This document shows positions 53,607-63,956 of a stretch of DNA of 64,000 nt, piece after piece. This DNA is from Thermosipho sp. (in: thermotogales). Lineage in GTDB: Bacteria; Thermotogota; Thermotogae; Thermotogales; Fervidobacteriaceae. The notes beneath the pieces are model-generated. The model was not told where the DNA came from. It worked only from the letters and a program-made list of their open reading frames with translations, and ran no database searches. Position 1 is the stretch's first letter, and every line of letters begins with the position of its first letter. Position numbers and translations under genes: made by a program. The stretch spans positions 43,901 to 107,900 of the forward strand of contig JACDOA010000004.1 in the NCBI GenBank assembly GCA_017656335.1. The letters run 5' to 3'.

Positions 53607-54594
53607 CTTTGAATATACATACCAACCCCCTGATTTTTCCTCAGGATACATTTTAAAATCAAGAAGATTTAGAGTCTCATTTGTAAAATACAAATCAATG
53701 TATAAATCCCCTGAAAAAGGCACGGAGATGGTTGAAACATATATATTTGAACCAAAAAATGACGTAGCTGGTACTTTGCTTATTTTGCATGGATTAGGAA
53801 CAAATAATATTCCATTTTTACTATGGATGGGAACACATATAGCTAATGCTGGTATTAGGACTGTTATCCCAATTTTGCCTGGGAACTTCACAAGAGTACC
53901 ACATGGATCTGTAAGTGGAAAAGATTACTTTTCAACAAATGTAAAAAAAGCAACAAAGTTTTGGGAACATGCAATAGTTGATGTATTAAGTTTAGTTGAG
54001 TTTTTAAAGAAAAATAATTTATGGCATGAGAACAATTGTTTGTTTGGTTTTTGTTTAGGTGGTATGTTAAGTGTAATTTTAAATGCTGTTTCTAATGATT
54101 TTAAAAAAACAATTTTAATGGCTACAGGTGGTGACATTGCAACTTTAGTTTGGTATTCTCCCACTTTAGCATTTATGAGAAAGGAATTTAAAATAGGATT
54201 GGGAAAAAATTTTAATATCAATATTGAAAAAGAGTTTTTATCAACTTTTAAGGAACATATAGATAAATTAAATAGCTTTAAAACAGTTGAGGAAATGCAA
54301 AAAAGCGATATTCATCCGTTTTTAAAGGTTGATCCTGTTGCATATGCAAAATTCGTTGATTCCAGGAAAATCATTTTTATTGAAGCAATTTTTGATAAAG
54401 CTTTACCCAAAAGGAGTAGAAAACTACTATGGGAAACCTTAGGAAAGCCAGAGCATCATTATATTTTTTCAGGTCATGTTACATGGCTTCCTTTTCAGTA
54501 TTTTTTGGCAAAATTCATTTTAAAGAAAATGAATGTAAAGGAATTTCGAAGGCAAGTTAGATTACTTGAAAAAGTAAAATATGAAGATAAATAA
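53599..54594 (+). CDS. Alpha/beta hydrolase with Cys nucleophile elbow
   Basis: LLILHGLGTNNIPFL, FGFCLGGMLSVIL (G-x-C-x-G), C-terminal FSGHVTWLPFQYF. Confidence 0.78.
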   Translation: MISFEYTYQPPDFSSGYILKSRRFRVSFVKYKSMYKSPEKGTEMVETYIFEPKNDVAGTLLILHGLGTNNIPFLLWMGTHIANAGIRTVIPILPGNFTRVPHGSVSGKDYFSTNVKKATKFWEHAIVDVLSLVEFLKKNNLWHENNCLFGFCLGGMLSVILNAVSNDFKKTILMATGGDIATLVWYSPTLAFMRKEFKIGLGKNFNINIEKEFLSTFKEHIDKLNSFKTVEEMQKSDIHPFLKVDPVAYAKFVDSRKIIFIEAIFDKALPKRSRKLLWETLGKPEHHYIFSGHVTWLPFQYFLAKFILKKMNVKEFRRQVRLLEKVKYEDK

Positions 54595-54622
54595 AGCTAA
54601 ATAATCTTAAGGAGATGAAAGA

Positions 54623-55315
54623 ATGTATGTGCTGGGTCATAGAGGCTTTCCCAAAAAATTTACAGAAAATACTCTTGAATCATTTAGAGCAGCTATTGAA
54701 CTGGGGGCTGATGGTATAGAACTTGATGTTTGGTTAACAAAAGATGGTGAAATTGCGGTTTCTCATGATGAAAACCTGCAGAGAGTTTTTGGTGTAGATT
54801 TAAATATAAAAGTTTCTTCAATTGAAGAAATAAAAAGATATGCTCCTGTTCCAACGCTTTCGGAAGTTTTTGACATAATTCCACGGGGGAAAATTATAAA
54901 TATTGAAATAAAGGATAAAGAGATTGGTGAGAAAGTCATTAATCTTGTAAAAAAATACAAATTATCTGATTTTGTGTTATTTAGTTCTTTTGACCACGAA
55001 CTAATAAAACAACTTTCAAAAAAATATTATGACGAAAAGTTTGGCTTTTTATTTGATTATTCACATAAATTTTTAACTTTTGAGGATTTGAAAATGATGT
55101 TTGAACCTAAAAATATATATAGTGCTAATCTACCTGTACAGTTGTTGGATTACGATAAAGAATTATTTTATAAATTGACAGAATTATTGAGGTATATGGG
55201 TAAAAAAATAATACTCTGGACAGTGAATGACGAAGAAATTGTCAAAATTACTGCTCCAGATTTTATTATTACAGATGAAGTTGAAAAGATGGTGAAAATT
55301 TTTAAAACAGTGTAA
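54623..55315 (+). CDS. Glycerophosphodiester phosphodiesterase
   Basis: VLGHRGFPKKFTENTLESFRAAIELGADGIELDVWLTKDGEIAVSHDE. Confidence 0.93.
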   Translation: MYVLGHRGFPKKFTENTLESFRAAIELGADGIELDVWLTKDGEIAVSHDENLQRVFGVDLNIKVSSIEEIKRYAPVPTLSEVFDIIPRGKIINIEIKDKEIGEKVINLVKKYKLSDFVLFSSFDHELIKQLSKKYYDEKFGFLFDYSHKFLTFEDLKMMFEPKNIYSANLPVQLLDYDKELFYKLTELLRYMGKKIILWTVNDEEIVKITAPDFIITDEVEKMVKIFKTV

Positions 55316-55319
55316 AATA

Positions 55320-55356
55320 AAAAGAGGAGTCAGAAAAATCTGACTCCTCTGATTTT
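55320..55356. terminator. Bidirectional terminator between convergent genes
   Basis: Perfect 12-bp stem AGAGGAGTCAGA-AAAA-TCTGACTCCTCT. Confidence 0.88.
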
Positions 55357-55361
55357 GATTG

Positions 55362-56543
55362 TTAAACAACTCCTAGTTTCTTACCGACCTTTTCAAATTT
55401 TTCTAAAGCAAAGTCAAGATCTTCTTTTGTGTGAACTGCACTAATCATTACCCTAATTCTAGCCTTTCCTTTTGGTACAGTTGGATATCCAATTGATTGA
55501 GCAAAAATACCTTCTTCAAATAATTCTTTACTAAATTGTGTTGAAAGTTTAGCATCATATAACATTACAGGAGTGATAGGTGTCTCGCTTTCTCCAGTAT
55601 CAAACCCGAGTTTTTTCATTTCTTCTTTAAAGTATTTAGCATTATCCCAGAGCTTTTTAACTCTTTCATCCGATTCCTGTAAAATTTTTGTAGCTTCAAG
55701 AGCAGCCGCAGTATCTGCGGGTGAAAGAGGACTACTAAACAAGAATGGTCTAGCCTTTTGTTTTAAATATTCGATCAATTCTTTTTTCCCAGCAATATAT
55801 CCTCCAAGTACTCCAAATGCCTTTGAAAGAGTTCCAATTTCAATATCCACTCTTCCATGGAGTTCAAAGTGATCTACAATTCCTCTTCCGTGACTTCCAA
55901 GAACTCCCTCACCATGAGCATCATCAACCATAACCATTGCATTATATTTTTCAGCAAGTTCAACAATCTCAGGTAATGGTGCTAAATCTCCATCCATACT
56001 AAATACCCCATCTGTAATAATTAATTTTCTTCTAGCTCCATTTTTATCAGCTTCAATTAATTTTTCTTCTAAATCTTTAATATCACGATGTTTCCAAACA
56101 TATCTTTTTGCCTTTGAAAGCCTCACACCATCAATTATACTAGCATGATTCAATTCATCAGATAAAATTGCATCTTCTTCATTGGTAATAGCAGGAATTA
56201 CTGCTTGGTTTGCAACAAAGCCAGATTGTAAAAATAAGGTAGCTTCAACTTTTTTGAACTTCGCTAAAGTTTCTTCAAGTTCTTCATGGATTGAAAAAGT
56301 TCCTGCAATAGTTCTAACAGCTCCAGGTCCAACACCCCATTTTTCAATAGCATTTATTGCTGCCTTTTTAAGTCTTTCTTCGTTTGCAAAACCCAAATAG
56401 TTATTAGAACAAAGATTTAAAACTTTTTTTTCATTTATAACTAACCACGAACCCTGAGGAGATTCTAATGTTCTAATATATGTGTATAAACCTTGCTCTT
56501 TTAATTTTTCTAATTCTTTTGCGAAAATACTGTAATCAAACAC
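55362..56543 (-). CDS. kbl: Glycine C-acetyltransferase (2-amino-3-ketobutyrate CoA ligase)
   Basis: [55 protein letters not shown]. Confidence 0.93.
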   Translation of the reverse strand: MFDYSIFAKELEKLKEQGLYTYIRTLESPQGSWLVINEKKVLNLCSNNYLGFANEERLKKAAINAIEKWGVGPGAVRTIAGTFSIHEELEETLAKFKKVEATLFLQSGFVANQAVIPAITNEEDAILSDELNHASIIDGVRLSKAKRYVWKHRDIKDLEEKLIEADKNGARRKLIITDGVFSMDGDLAPLPEIVELAEKYNAMVMVDDAHGEGVLGSHGRGIVDHFELHGRVDIEIGTLSKAFGVLGGYIAGKKELIEYLKQKARPFLFSSPLSPADTAAALEATKILQESDERVKKLWDNAKYFKEEMKKLGFDTGESETPITPVMLYDAKLSTQFSKELFEEGIFAQSIGYPTVPKGKARIRVMISAVHTKEDLDFALEKFEKVGKKLGVV

Positions 56544-56554
56544 AGTTTCACCCC

Positions 56555-57586
56555 CTAATCAAAATTTAAAACGACTTTTCCACATTGTTTGTTAAGCATT
56601 AATTCAAATCCTTTTTCCCATTGTTCAAATGGTAAAACGTGAGTTACAACTTTAGATAGATCAACTTTCTTGCTTTTAAGAAGTTCATCAGCTATTTTCC
56701 ATGTTTCAAACATTTTTCTACCGGTGATTCCGTAGATGGTTATTCCTCTCATAATAACAAGAGAATCTAAATTTAAATCAATATTTCCACCAAAAATTCC
56801 CAAAAGCGACGCAATTCCGCCCATGGTGAGACATTTGAGACCATCTTCTAATGCTTTTTTATTTCCACTCATTTCAAGTAAAACATCAACTCCATCGGGT
56901 GAAATTGTATAAATAGACTTTACAAGATCTTGTTCAATTGGATTTATAACAATATCTGCACCATTATTTTTAGCCATTTCGATTCTTAATGGATCGACTT
57001 CACTTGAAATAACTAAGCTTGCGCCTGAAGCTTTAGCAACTTGGATTGCCATCAATCCAATTGGTCCAGCGCCAGTGATAAGCACTTTTTTACCAGTTAA
57101 GTCTGTAACTAAAGCAGTATGAATTGCATTTCCAAATGGTTCCATTACAGAAGCAAAATCTAAGGGGATTTCCGGAGAAAATTTCCATAAAACTGTTTCG
57201 GGGATAACAGCGTATTCAGTAAATACACCACTTCTATCAACGCCTAATATTTCGAGGTTTTTACATACATGCATTCTGCCAGTTTTGCATTGTACACAAT
57301 GTTCACAGGGGATATGGGTTTCAGCAGAAACAAAATCTCCTACTTTTACCTGTGTAACAGCATCTCCCACTTCCACTACTTCTCCTGCCATTTCATGTCC
57401 AACAATCAATGGTGGATTAATCCTAGATTGAGACCATTCGTCCCATTTGAAAATGTGAACATCGGTACCACAAATTGATGCGCGTCTGATTTTAACTAAA
57501 ACCTCTCTAGGCCCCAATTTTTTGGCTTTATTTACATCTTTTAAAACAAGACCAGGTCCCGGTTTATCTTTGATTATAGCTTTCAT
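56555..57586 (-). CDS. tdh: L-threonine 3-dehydrogenase
   Basis: [41 protein letters not shown]; adjacent to kbl. Confidence 0.92.
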   Translation of the reverse strand: MKAIIKDKPGPGLVLKDVNKAKKLGPREVLVKIRRASICGTDVHIFKWDEWSQSRINPPLIVGHEMAGEVVEVGDAVTQVKVGDFVSAETHIPCEHCVQCKTGRMHVCKNLEILGVDRSGVFTEYAVIPETVLWKFSPEIPLDFASVMEPFGNAIHTALVTDLTGKKVLITGAGPIGLMAIQVAKASGASLVISSEVDPLRIEMAKNNGADIVINPIEQDLVKSIYTISPDGVDVLLEMSGNKKALEDGLKCLTMGGIASLLGIFGGNIDLNLDSLVIMRGITIYGITGRKMFETWKIADELLKSKKVDLSKVVTHVLPFEQWEKGFELMLNKQCGKVVLNFD

Positions 57587-57719
57587 TTAAAGCCTCCTTC
57601 CGTTAGAGATAATCAATTTAATTATAAAACTAAGTAGAATTTAAGTAAATCAACATAAACTATGTTTAGATAAAACTACAATGTTTTAAAGCTGATTAAA
57701 GAAAATAAGAACTTGCAAT

Positions 57720-59060
57720 TTAATTTTTCTTACTTTTTTTTAAAAAGATTTTTCCAATAACAAATAAAAGTGAGCCATATAAAAGCATTAAAGCCAAACC
57801 ATAAAGATTGAATATGTTTTTGCCCGTGGAAATAGCTAAAGCTGGTAGATTAAGAATAGCAATTAGAGGAATACCAATTGCCATCGATATCCCACTACCA
57901 AAAACTAGATTTTCTGCTGCTCCCGACTCTAAAGCAGGATCAACTTCTCTTAATAAAGCCATGCCTGTAGAAATAGTTCCTGTTAACATTCCAAAAAAAG
58001 CGACTCTGTTTTCAACTTCATTTTTAATAAATATTTTCTTTGTAAGCATCATTACAAAGAAATAAGTAAGTAATCCAGCTGAAAATGTTAAAATAAAGAT
58101 TCCCCAAAATTCTTGTTTGATTTTTGCTAAAACAACAGCGCTTATTGACGCTGTAACCATAAAATCAAAAACCATTCCTGCTATTCTTTGTAAGAGAAAA
58201 TTATTTAGATAATTTTCTTTTGCAATGTTTTTTTCTTTAAGTTTGTCGTATATATTTTTAAAAATCATAGCAACAATTGCTCCAATTACAAAATGAAAAC
58301 CCCATAAAACCGTAGAAAAAGTATGTCCTAAATTTCCAAGAGGTGATAATATATACTCAATAAATTGTAGAAGACCAAATGTAATAAGATAAACTATTCC
58401 AATTATAACCATTTGAATTGTCATTCCATCCATATCTGCAAACTCATAATCTTTTACTTCAAGAGCTTTCTTTTCAATAATTGTTCTTTGATGAGATTTT
58501 TTCCATTTAATTAGCAACCAATTTAAAACTATTAATCCGCCAATGGTAGCCCATCCAAAACCTGCAGCAGCAATTGCAAGGCCTATAGAACTCCCACTGT
58601 GAAGTCCAAGAATTTCCCATTGATGTCCTATAGAATAGGCTTGTCCAGGCCCTTGACCAAAACCTAAAGGAAGCATAAATCCAATAGCAGGTGAGAAATT
58701 TTTATCAAAAAGGTTTATAATAAATCCTATTGAAACCCCTAAAATACCTTGAAAAAGATATGTTCCAACAATAATTATACCAGCACCTAAATAACTTTTT
58801 TGATTGTTTTTTTCAACATTTCTAAGTGCTAAAGCGATAAATCCGATTGCCATTAGATGATAAATTATTTTTCCTAAAAAATCGACATCGATTTTCATCA
58901 AATTCAACAAATTAGGACCAAACAAAAATCCCAGAAAACCAGCTAGAATTGAATTGGGGATTATGATTTTTCTTAAGAAAGGTATGAATCTTTTCAATAA
59001 AATTGCTAGTGCAAATAAAACAGAAATCATAAAGAAAGTTTCAACTGTTGCTGTAAACAT
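57720..59060 (-). CDS. Sodium/glutamate symporter-like transporter (GltS-like)
   Basis: LPLGFGQGPGQAYSIGHQWEILGLHSGSSIGLAIAAAGF; multi-TM. Confidence 0.8.
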   Translation of the reverse strand: MFTATVETFFMISVLFALAILLKRFIPFLRKIIIPNSILAGFLGFLFGPNLLNLMKIDVDFLGKIIYHLMAIGFIALALRNVEKNNQKSYLGAGIIIVGTYLFQGILGVSIGFIINLFDKNFSPAIGFMLPLGFGQGPGQAYSIGHQWEILGLHSGSSIGLAIAAAGFGWATIGGLIVLNWLLIKWKKSHQRTIIEKKALEVKDYEFADMDGMTIQMVIIGIVYLITFGLLQFIEYILSPLGNLGHTFSTVLWGFHFVIGAIVAMIFKNIYDKLKEKNIAKENYLNNFLLQRIAGMVFDFMVTASISAVVLAKIKQEFWGIFILTFSAGLLTYFFVMMLTKKIFIKNEVENRVAFFGMLTGTISTGMALLREVDPALESGAAENLVFGSGISMAIGIPLIAILNLPALAISTGKNIFNLYGLALMLLYGSLLFVIGKIFLKKSKKN

Positions 59061-60105
59061 GCAAATACCTCCTTAGTAAAAAAAATAATAGTAAGCTGTC
59101 ATTTTCTGTTTTAATACGTATAACATTATCAAGGTTGTAAATAAGTTCGGTAAATCTTTTTAGAAATGTGGTGACACCTTTTATTTTCTTAAACTCAAGG
59201 ATAAAATCATCAATATATATTCCTTTTTCTGAAATGAATAAATCCCCTTTTTTAACTAATTTTAATTTCGTAGTGCTCTTATCTCTAACTATTATTTTTG
59301 CTTTTGGGATTGATTTTATGTTATGAAAATTATTATTAAGAATTAAAATTTGTTCTTTTAAAACATTGTCTATTCTTTTACCATTTAAAAATCCGTATTC
59401 ATCTATTTCATATTTCTCCCCACATTTACTGCACACTGCTTGATCTCCATTACTTTGAACAGTTCTGAAGCTTTTACAATTAAGGCAAAACCACAAAATT
59501 CTCTCAACACCACTTGCTTTGTTTCTACCTTTGAACTTAATTTTTTCTTTCTCTTGCCAATTCCATTCGTTATGATTTATAAAATCAAGTGCTGTTGAAT
59601 TATTAAATTCTTTTACTTCAAGAATTATTTTCCCTCTCCGTCCGTAATTTGCCCATCTTGGATTTGTAAGATATCCTCCTTTAATTTTTACAGCCACTAT
59701 TGGTACTTTAACCATATCAAGGAGTTTGTCTGTTCCTTTTGGAATTTCTTGAAAAGAGCCATCCCACGTAACTGAACCTTCAAGAAAAATTCCCACAATG
59801 TTTCCCTCTTTTAAATTTTTTAATATTCCTCTTATTGTAGATACATCTGGCATTCCTTTTTGTTTGGGAATAAATTTCATTGATTTAAAAATTGATCCTA
59901 TTACAGGCCTATTAAAATTTCCTTTGGCTACAACCCAACTAATAGGATTTTTTAAATATGTGCTTATAAAGAATGGATCAAAAGTGTGGGTGTGATTTGC
60001 TATTAGTAAAAAAGGAGGAGATGGAAAATTTCCTTCAAGTTCAATGTTGTAATATTTTTTAAAAAAAGGTGCTAAAACAGGTCTTAAATACCAGAGAATA
60101 TGCAT
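59041..60105 (-). CDS. PlsC-like acyltransferase with zinc-ribbon region
   Basis: LLIANHTHTFDPFFIS, VGIFLEGSVTWDGSF; CLNCKSFRTVQSNGDQAVCSKCGEKY. Start chosen at MHILWYLRPVLAPFF after GGAGGGG. Confidence 0.82.
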   Translation of the reverse strand: MHILWYLRPVLAPFFKKYYNIELEGNFPSPPFLLIANHTHTFDPFFISTYLKNPISWVVAKGNFNRPVIGSIFKSMKFIPKQKGMPDVSTIRGILKNLKEGNIVGIFLEGSVTWDGSFQEIPKGTDKLLDMVKVPIVAVKIKGGYLTNPRWANYGRRGKIILEVKEFNNSTALDFINHNEWNWQEKEKIKFKGRNKASGVERILWFCLNCKSFRTVQSNGDQAVCSKCGEKYEIDEYGFLNGKRIDNVLKEQILILNNNFHNIKSIPKAKIIVRDKSTTKLKLVKKGDLFISEKGIYIDDFILEFKKIKGVTTFLKRFTELIYNLDNVIRIKTENDSLLLFFLLRRYLHVYSNS

Positions 60106-60136
60106 ATAACCCCTCCGAGAAATAGATTCCTTAGAA

Positions 60137-60162
60137 ATTATAACATATTTAAGTGTTATAAT
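60137..60162. promoter_or_regulatory. Divergent promoter palindrome ATTATAACA-N8-TGTTATAAT
   Basis: Perfect 9-bp arms containing a TATAAT on each strand, between divergent genes. Confidence 0.5.
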
Positions 60163-60197
60163 ATTAAACAAGATAAGAATTTATAGGAGGTGATTGT

Positions 60198-61040
60198 ATG
60201 ATTACTAACAAAGAAAAAGTTGTAAAGTTATCAATTTTAGTAGAAATTGCCCATCCGCTTGCAAGAGTTCCAGCTTTAGATAGAGATGGGAATGCTTTTT
60301 ATTTTCCAGGTGTAGGAGGGATTACTTACAATTTTGGATTAGGTGATAATGCTTTTAAAATGCATGGTGATCACATTGAACCAGATATTTCAGCAAAAAA
60401 TAGTAATGAAAAATTCAACGATTCTTGTATGACTTTGGCTTGTATTGGGAATGAAGCTTTAGTAATTTCTGGAGATGCAAAAGGTTTAAAAGGATTTGTT
60501 ATTGGCAAACATGGTGGAATTAACCACATTCTAATACATTTTCCTGAAAAGGAAAAATTGAATATCGGAGATAAAATTTTAATAAAAGCTTGGGGACAGG
60601 GTCTAGAGTTGTTAGATTATCCAAATATAAAGGTTTACAATATTGATCCTGAATTGTTTGAAAAAATACCAATAGAAGAAAAAAATGGGAATCTGATTGT
60701 TCCAGTTTCTGCAGTAATTCCTGCACATTTAACCGGTTCTGGAATTGGTGCATCAAATCCAACAGGTACTGATTATGATATTAATACTCATGATTTTGAG
60801 GAAATTAAAAAATTTGGAATAGATAAAATAAGGATAGGAGATATTGTAGCTATTCAAGACCATTATAGTGGATTTGGGGTAGGAGGATTTAGAAAAGGAG
60901 CTATTTCAATTGGAGTAGTTGTACATTCAAATTGTGTAAAAACTGGTCATGGACCTGGTATTGTTGTAATAATGACTGCTCCAGAAGAAATAATAAAACC
61001 AAAAAAAGTTAAAAAAATAAATATTAAGGAATTAATTTAA
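60198..61040 (+). CDS. DUF4438 family protein
   Basis: LVEIAHPLARVPALDRDGNAFYFPGVGGITYNFGLGDNAFKMHGDHIEP and GSGIGASNPTGTDYDINTHD match DUF4438 as recalled. Confidence 0.82.
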   Translation: MITNKEKVVKLSILVEIAHPLARVPALDRDGNAFYFPGVGGITYNFGLGDNAFKMHGDHIEPDISAKNSNEKFNDSCMTLACIGNEALVISGDAKGLKGFVIGKHGGINHILIHFPEKEKLNIGDKILIKAWGQGLELLDYPNIKVYNIDPELFEKIPIEEKNGNLIVPVSAVIPAHLTGSGIGASNPTGTDYDINTHDFEEIKKFGIDKIRIGDIVAIQDHYSGFGVGGFRKGAISIGVVVHSNCVKTGHGPGIVVIMTAPEEIIKPKKVKKINIKELI

Positions 61041-61077
61041 ATAAAATAATTTAAAATGATAATTTTTACTTTCATTA

Positions 61078-61114
61078 AATAACCCCTTCTTAATTTGAAA
61101 GAAGGGGTTATTTT
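61078..61114 (+). terminator. Intrinsic terminator
   Basis: AATAACCCCTTCTT..AAGAAGGGGTTATTTT. Confidence 0.88.
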
Positions 61115-61409
61115 CATTTATACCATATTAATAAAAAACTTGAATTCAGTTGATACAGAAAAATCTTTTACAATGATTCATTTGATTATAAAAATTAAAA
61201 AATGAAATTATTATCAATTATAAATATTTTGTCGTATTTATTAGTGATATCAAACTTGGTTAAAAGGTTAATTAAAAAAATAATTATTTAAATTAAATGG
61301 TATTTAATACGCATAAATAAGTTAAAATGAAGGTTTTTAAGATTTTTTTTAGAATGTAAAAATTGATAAAATTTTTATGAAGATAATTTAATAATAAGGG
61401 GGGAGAAAA

Positions 61410-62066
61410 TTGAAAATAGTTAAAGCCGAAGAGGCTATTTCTTCTGTTAACGATGGAGATAGCCTAATGATAGGAGGATTTTTAGGAGTAGGAACACCAG
61501 AAACCTTGATTGATGAATTGATAAAACAGAATAAAAAAAATTTAACAATTATTTGTAATGATACGTCATTTGAAAATAAAGGAATAGGGAAATTAATATA
61601 TAACAAACTGGCTAGAAAAGTAATAACTTCTCATATAGGTACAAATAAAGAAACTCAAAGACAATATATTGAAAAAGAATTAGAAGTCGAATTAGTACCT
61701 CAAGGAACGTTAATTGAAAGAATAAGAGCAGGAGGAGTAGGCTTAGGTGGAGTTTTAACTCCTACAGGTGTAGGTACAATTGTAGAAGAAGGTAAACAAG
61801 TAATAGAAATAGATGGTAAAAAATACTTATTAGAAAAAGCTATAAGAGCAAAAGTAGCATTGATTAAAGCAAAAAGAGCTGATCATGTGGGTAATTTACA
61901 ATTTGCACTTACTGCAATTAATTTCAATCCTATGATGGGTTTAGCAGCAGATCTAGTTATTGCAGAAGTTGAAGAATTAGTGCCAACAGGTGTCATTTCA
62001 CCAGAACATGTACAATTTCCAGGTGCACTTGTGGATTATGTAGTGATAGGGGGGAGAAGCAAATGA
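61410..62066 (+). CDS. CoA-transferase alpha subunit (acetoacetate/butyrate type)
   Basis: TTG start after GGGGGGAG; SLMIGGFLGVGTPETLIDEL, SHIGTNKETQRQ. Confidence 0.92.
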   Translation: MKIVKAEEAISSVNDGDSLMIGGFLGVGTPETLIDELIKQNKKNLTIICNDTSFENKGIGKLIYNKLARKVITSHIGTNKETQRQYIEKELEVELVPQGTLIERIRAGGVGLGGVLTPTGVGTIVEEGKQVIEIDGKKYLLEKAIRAKVALIKAKRADHVGNLQFALTAINFNPMMGLAADLVIAEVEELVPTGVISPEHVQFPGALVDYVVIGGRSK

Positions 62067-62713
62067 ATTCAAAAGAAAGAATAGCAAAAAGAGTAGCAAA
62101 AGAATTTAAACCTGGAAATATTGTAAATTTAGGAATAGGATTACCAACATTAGTTGCAAATTATGTTCCAAAAGATATGAATATATTTTTTCATGGTGAG
62201 AATGGCGTGTTAGGAATTGCTTCTGAAGTTTCTGAAGAAAAAGCAAATCCAGATTTGATTAATGCTGGTGGAAAGTTTATAGACATAATACCTGGTGCAA
62301 TGTTCTTTGATACTTCGTTTTCATTTGGTTTAATAAGGGGAGGACATTTGGATTATACAGTATTAGGTGCTTTGCAAGTTGATGAAGAAGGACACTTAGC
62401 TAATTGGATGATTCCTGGGAAATTGATTCCAGGAATGGGTGGAGCAATGGATTTAGTAACAGGTGCAAAAAAAGTAATTGTTGCTATGACTCATACAACA
62501 AAAGGAAAACCAAAAATAGTAAAGAAATGTAATTTGCCTTTAACTTCTACAAGGAGGGTCGACTTAATAGTAACAGAATACGCAGTCATTGAACCTACAG
62601 ACAAAGGATTAATCTTAAAAGAAATTGCTCCTGATATTACCGTAGAAGAATTAAAGAAAATCACAGATGCAAAATTAATAATTCCAGATGATTTAAAAAT
62701 AATGGAAGTTTAG
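62063..62713 (+). CDS. CoA-transferase beta subunit
   Basis: VNLGIGLPTLVANYVP, FHGENGVLGI, GGHLDYTVLGALQVDEEGHLANWMIPGK. Confidence 0.93.
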   Translation: MNSKERIAKRVAKEFKPGNIVNLGIGLPTLVANYVPKDMNIFFHGENGVLGIASEVSEEKANPDLINAGGKFIDIIPGAMFFDTSFSFGLIRGGHLDYTVLGALQVDEEGHLANWMIPGKLIPGMGGAMDLVTGAKKVIVAMTHTTKGKPKIVKKCNLPLTSTRRVDLIVTEYAVIEPTDKGLILKEIAPDITVEELKKITDAKLIIPDDLKIMEV

Positions 62714-62725
62714 GGGGGGAATATC

Positions 62726-63121
62726 ATGGGAGAAAAGGTTATGATAAGAGTAAGAATGAGTTTACATGATGCTCATTATGGTGGAAATCTTGTGGATGGA
62801 GCAAAGATTCTCCAATTATTTGGCGATGTTGCAACAGAGTTATTAATAAGACATGATGGAGATGAAGGACTATTTAAAGCCTACGATAATATAGAATTTT
62901 TAGCTCCGGTATATGCTGGAGATTACATAGAAGCAGTAGGAGAAATAGTAAAGGTTGGTAATACTTCTAGAAAAATGATCTTTGAAGCAAGAAAGGTAAT
63001 TGCTACAAGACCAGATATTTCTGATTCAGCAGCAGATTATTTAGATGAACCGATTGTTGTGTGTAGAGCAAGTGGAACGTGTGTAGTTCCAAAAGATAAA
63101 CAAAGGAAGGGAAATGAATGA
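62726..63121 (+). CDS. kal: 3-aminobutyryl-CoA ammonia-lyase (hotdog fold)
   Basis: [43 protein letters not shown]; operon context. Confidence 0.88.
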   Translation: MGEKVMIRVRMSLHDAHYGGNLVDGAKILQLFGDVATELLIRHDGDEGLFKAYDNIEFLAPVYAGDYIEAVGEIVKVGNTSRKMIFEARKVIATRPDISDSAADYLDEPIVVCRASGTCVVPKDKQRKGNE

Positions 63122-63936
63122 TGGAAAAGTTAATTATTACAGTAGCCTTAACCGGTGCAGAAGTAACGCGTGAGCAACAACCAAATTTACCTATAACTCC
63201 TGATGAAATAGCAGAAGCTGCATATGAATGTTATCTTGCAGGAGCTTCTATTGCTCATGTGCATGCAAGGGATGAAAATGGAAAACCAACTCAATCATAT
63301 GAAATATACAAAGAAATAAAAGAAAAAATAGAAGCTAAATGTAATATTATATTTCAACCATCTACTGGTGGAGCGGTATATCACACGTTTGAACAAAGAA
63401 AACAACCATTGAAATTAAATCCAGAAATGGCCACATTATCTGCTGGAACAACAAATTTTGGAAAAGATATATTTGTAAATACAGAAGAGTATATGGAAAA
63501 ATTTGCAAAAGAAATGAAAGAAAGAGGTATAAAACCAGAAATAGAAGTATTTGAAAGAGGTCATATTGCAAATGCACTTAGATTAGTTAAAAAAGGTTTA
63601 TTAGATACACCAATCCACTTTGATTTTGTAATGGGAGTTCCTGGAGCAATTCCAGGTGAAATAGAGGATTTGGTATATTTAGTAAATCACATACCTCAAG
63701 GTAGCACATGGACAGTTGCAGGTATTGGCAAATATGAGTTACCACTAGCCATCCATGCTATCTTAATGGGTGGTCATGTAAGAGTAGGATTTGAAGACAA
63801 TATATATTATAGAAAAGGTGAATTAGCTAAATCAAACGCTCAATTAGTGGAAAGAATAGTAAGATTAGCTAAAGAATTGGGACGTGAAATAGCTACCCCA
63901 GATGAAGCAAGAGAAATATTAAATATAAAAAAATAA
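63118..63936 (+). CDS. kce: 3-keto-5-aminohexanoate cleavage enzyme
   Basis: [51 protein letters not shown]. Confidence 0.94.
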   Translation: MMEKLIITVALTGAEVTREQQPNLPITPDEIAEAAYECYLAGASIAHVHARDENGKPTQSYEIYKEIKEKIEAKCNIIFQPSTGGAVYHTFEQRKQPLKLNPEMATLSAGTTNFGKDIFVNTEEYMEKFAKEMKERGIKPEIEVFERGHIANALRLVKKGLLDTPIHFDFVMGVPGAIPGEIEDLVYLVNHIPQGSTWTVAGIGKYELPLAIHAILMGGHVRVGFEDNIYYRKGELAKSNAQLVERIVRLAKELGREIATPDEAREILNIKK

Positions 63937-63956
63937 TACAACAATGGAGGGAGAAA

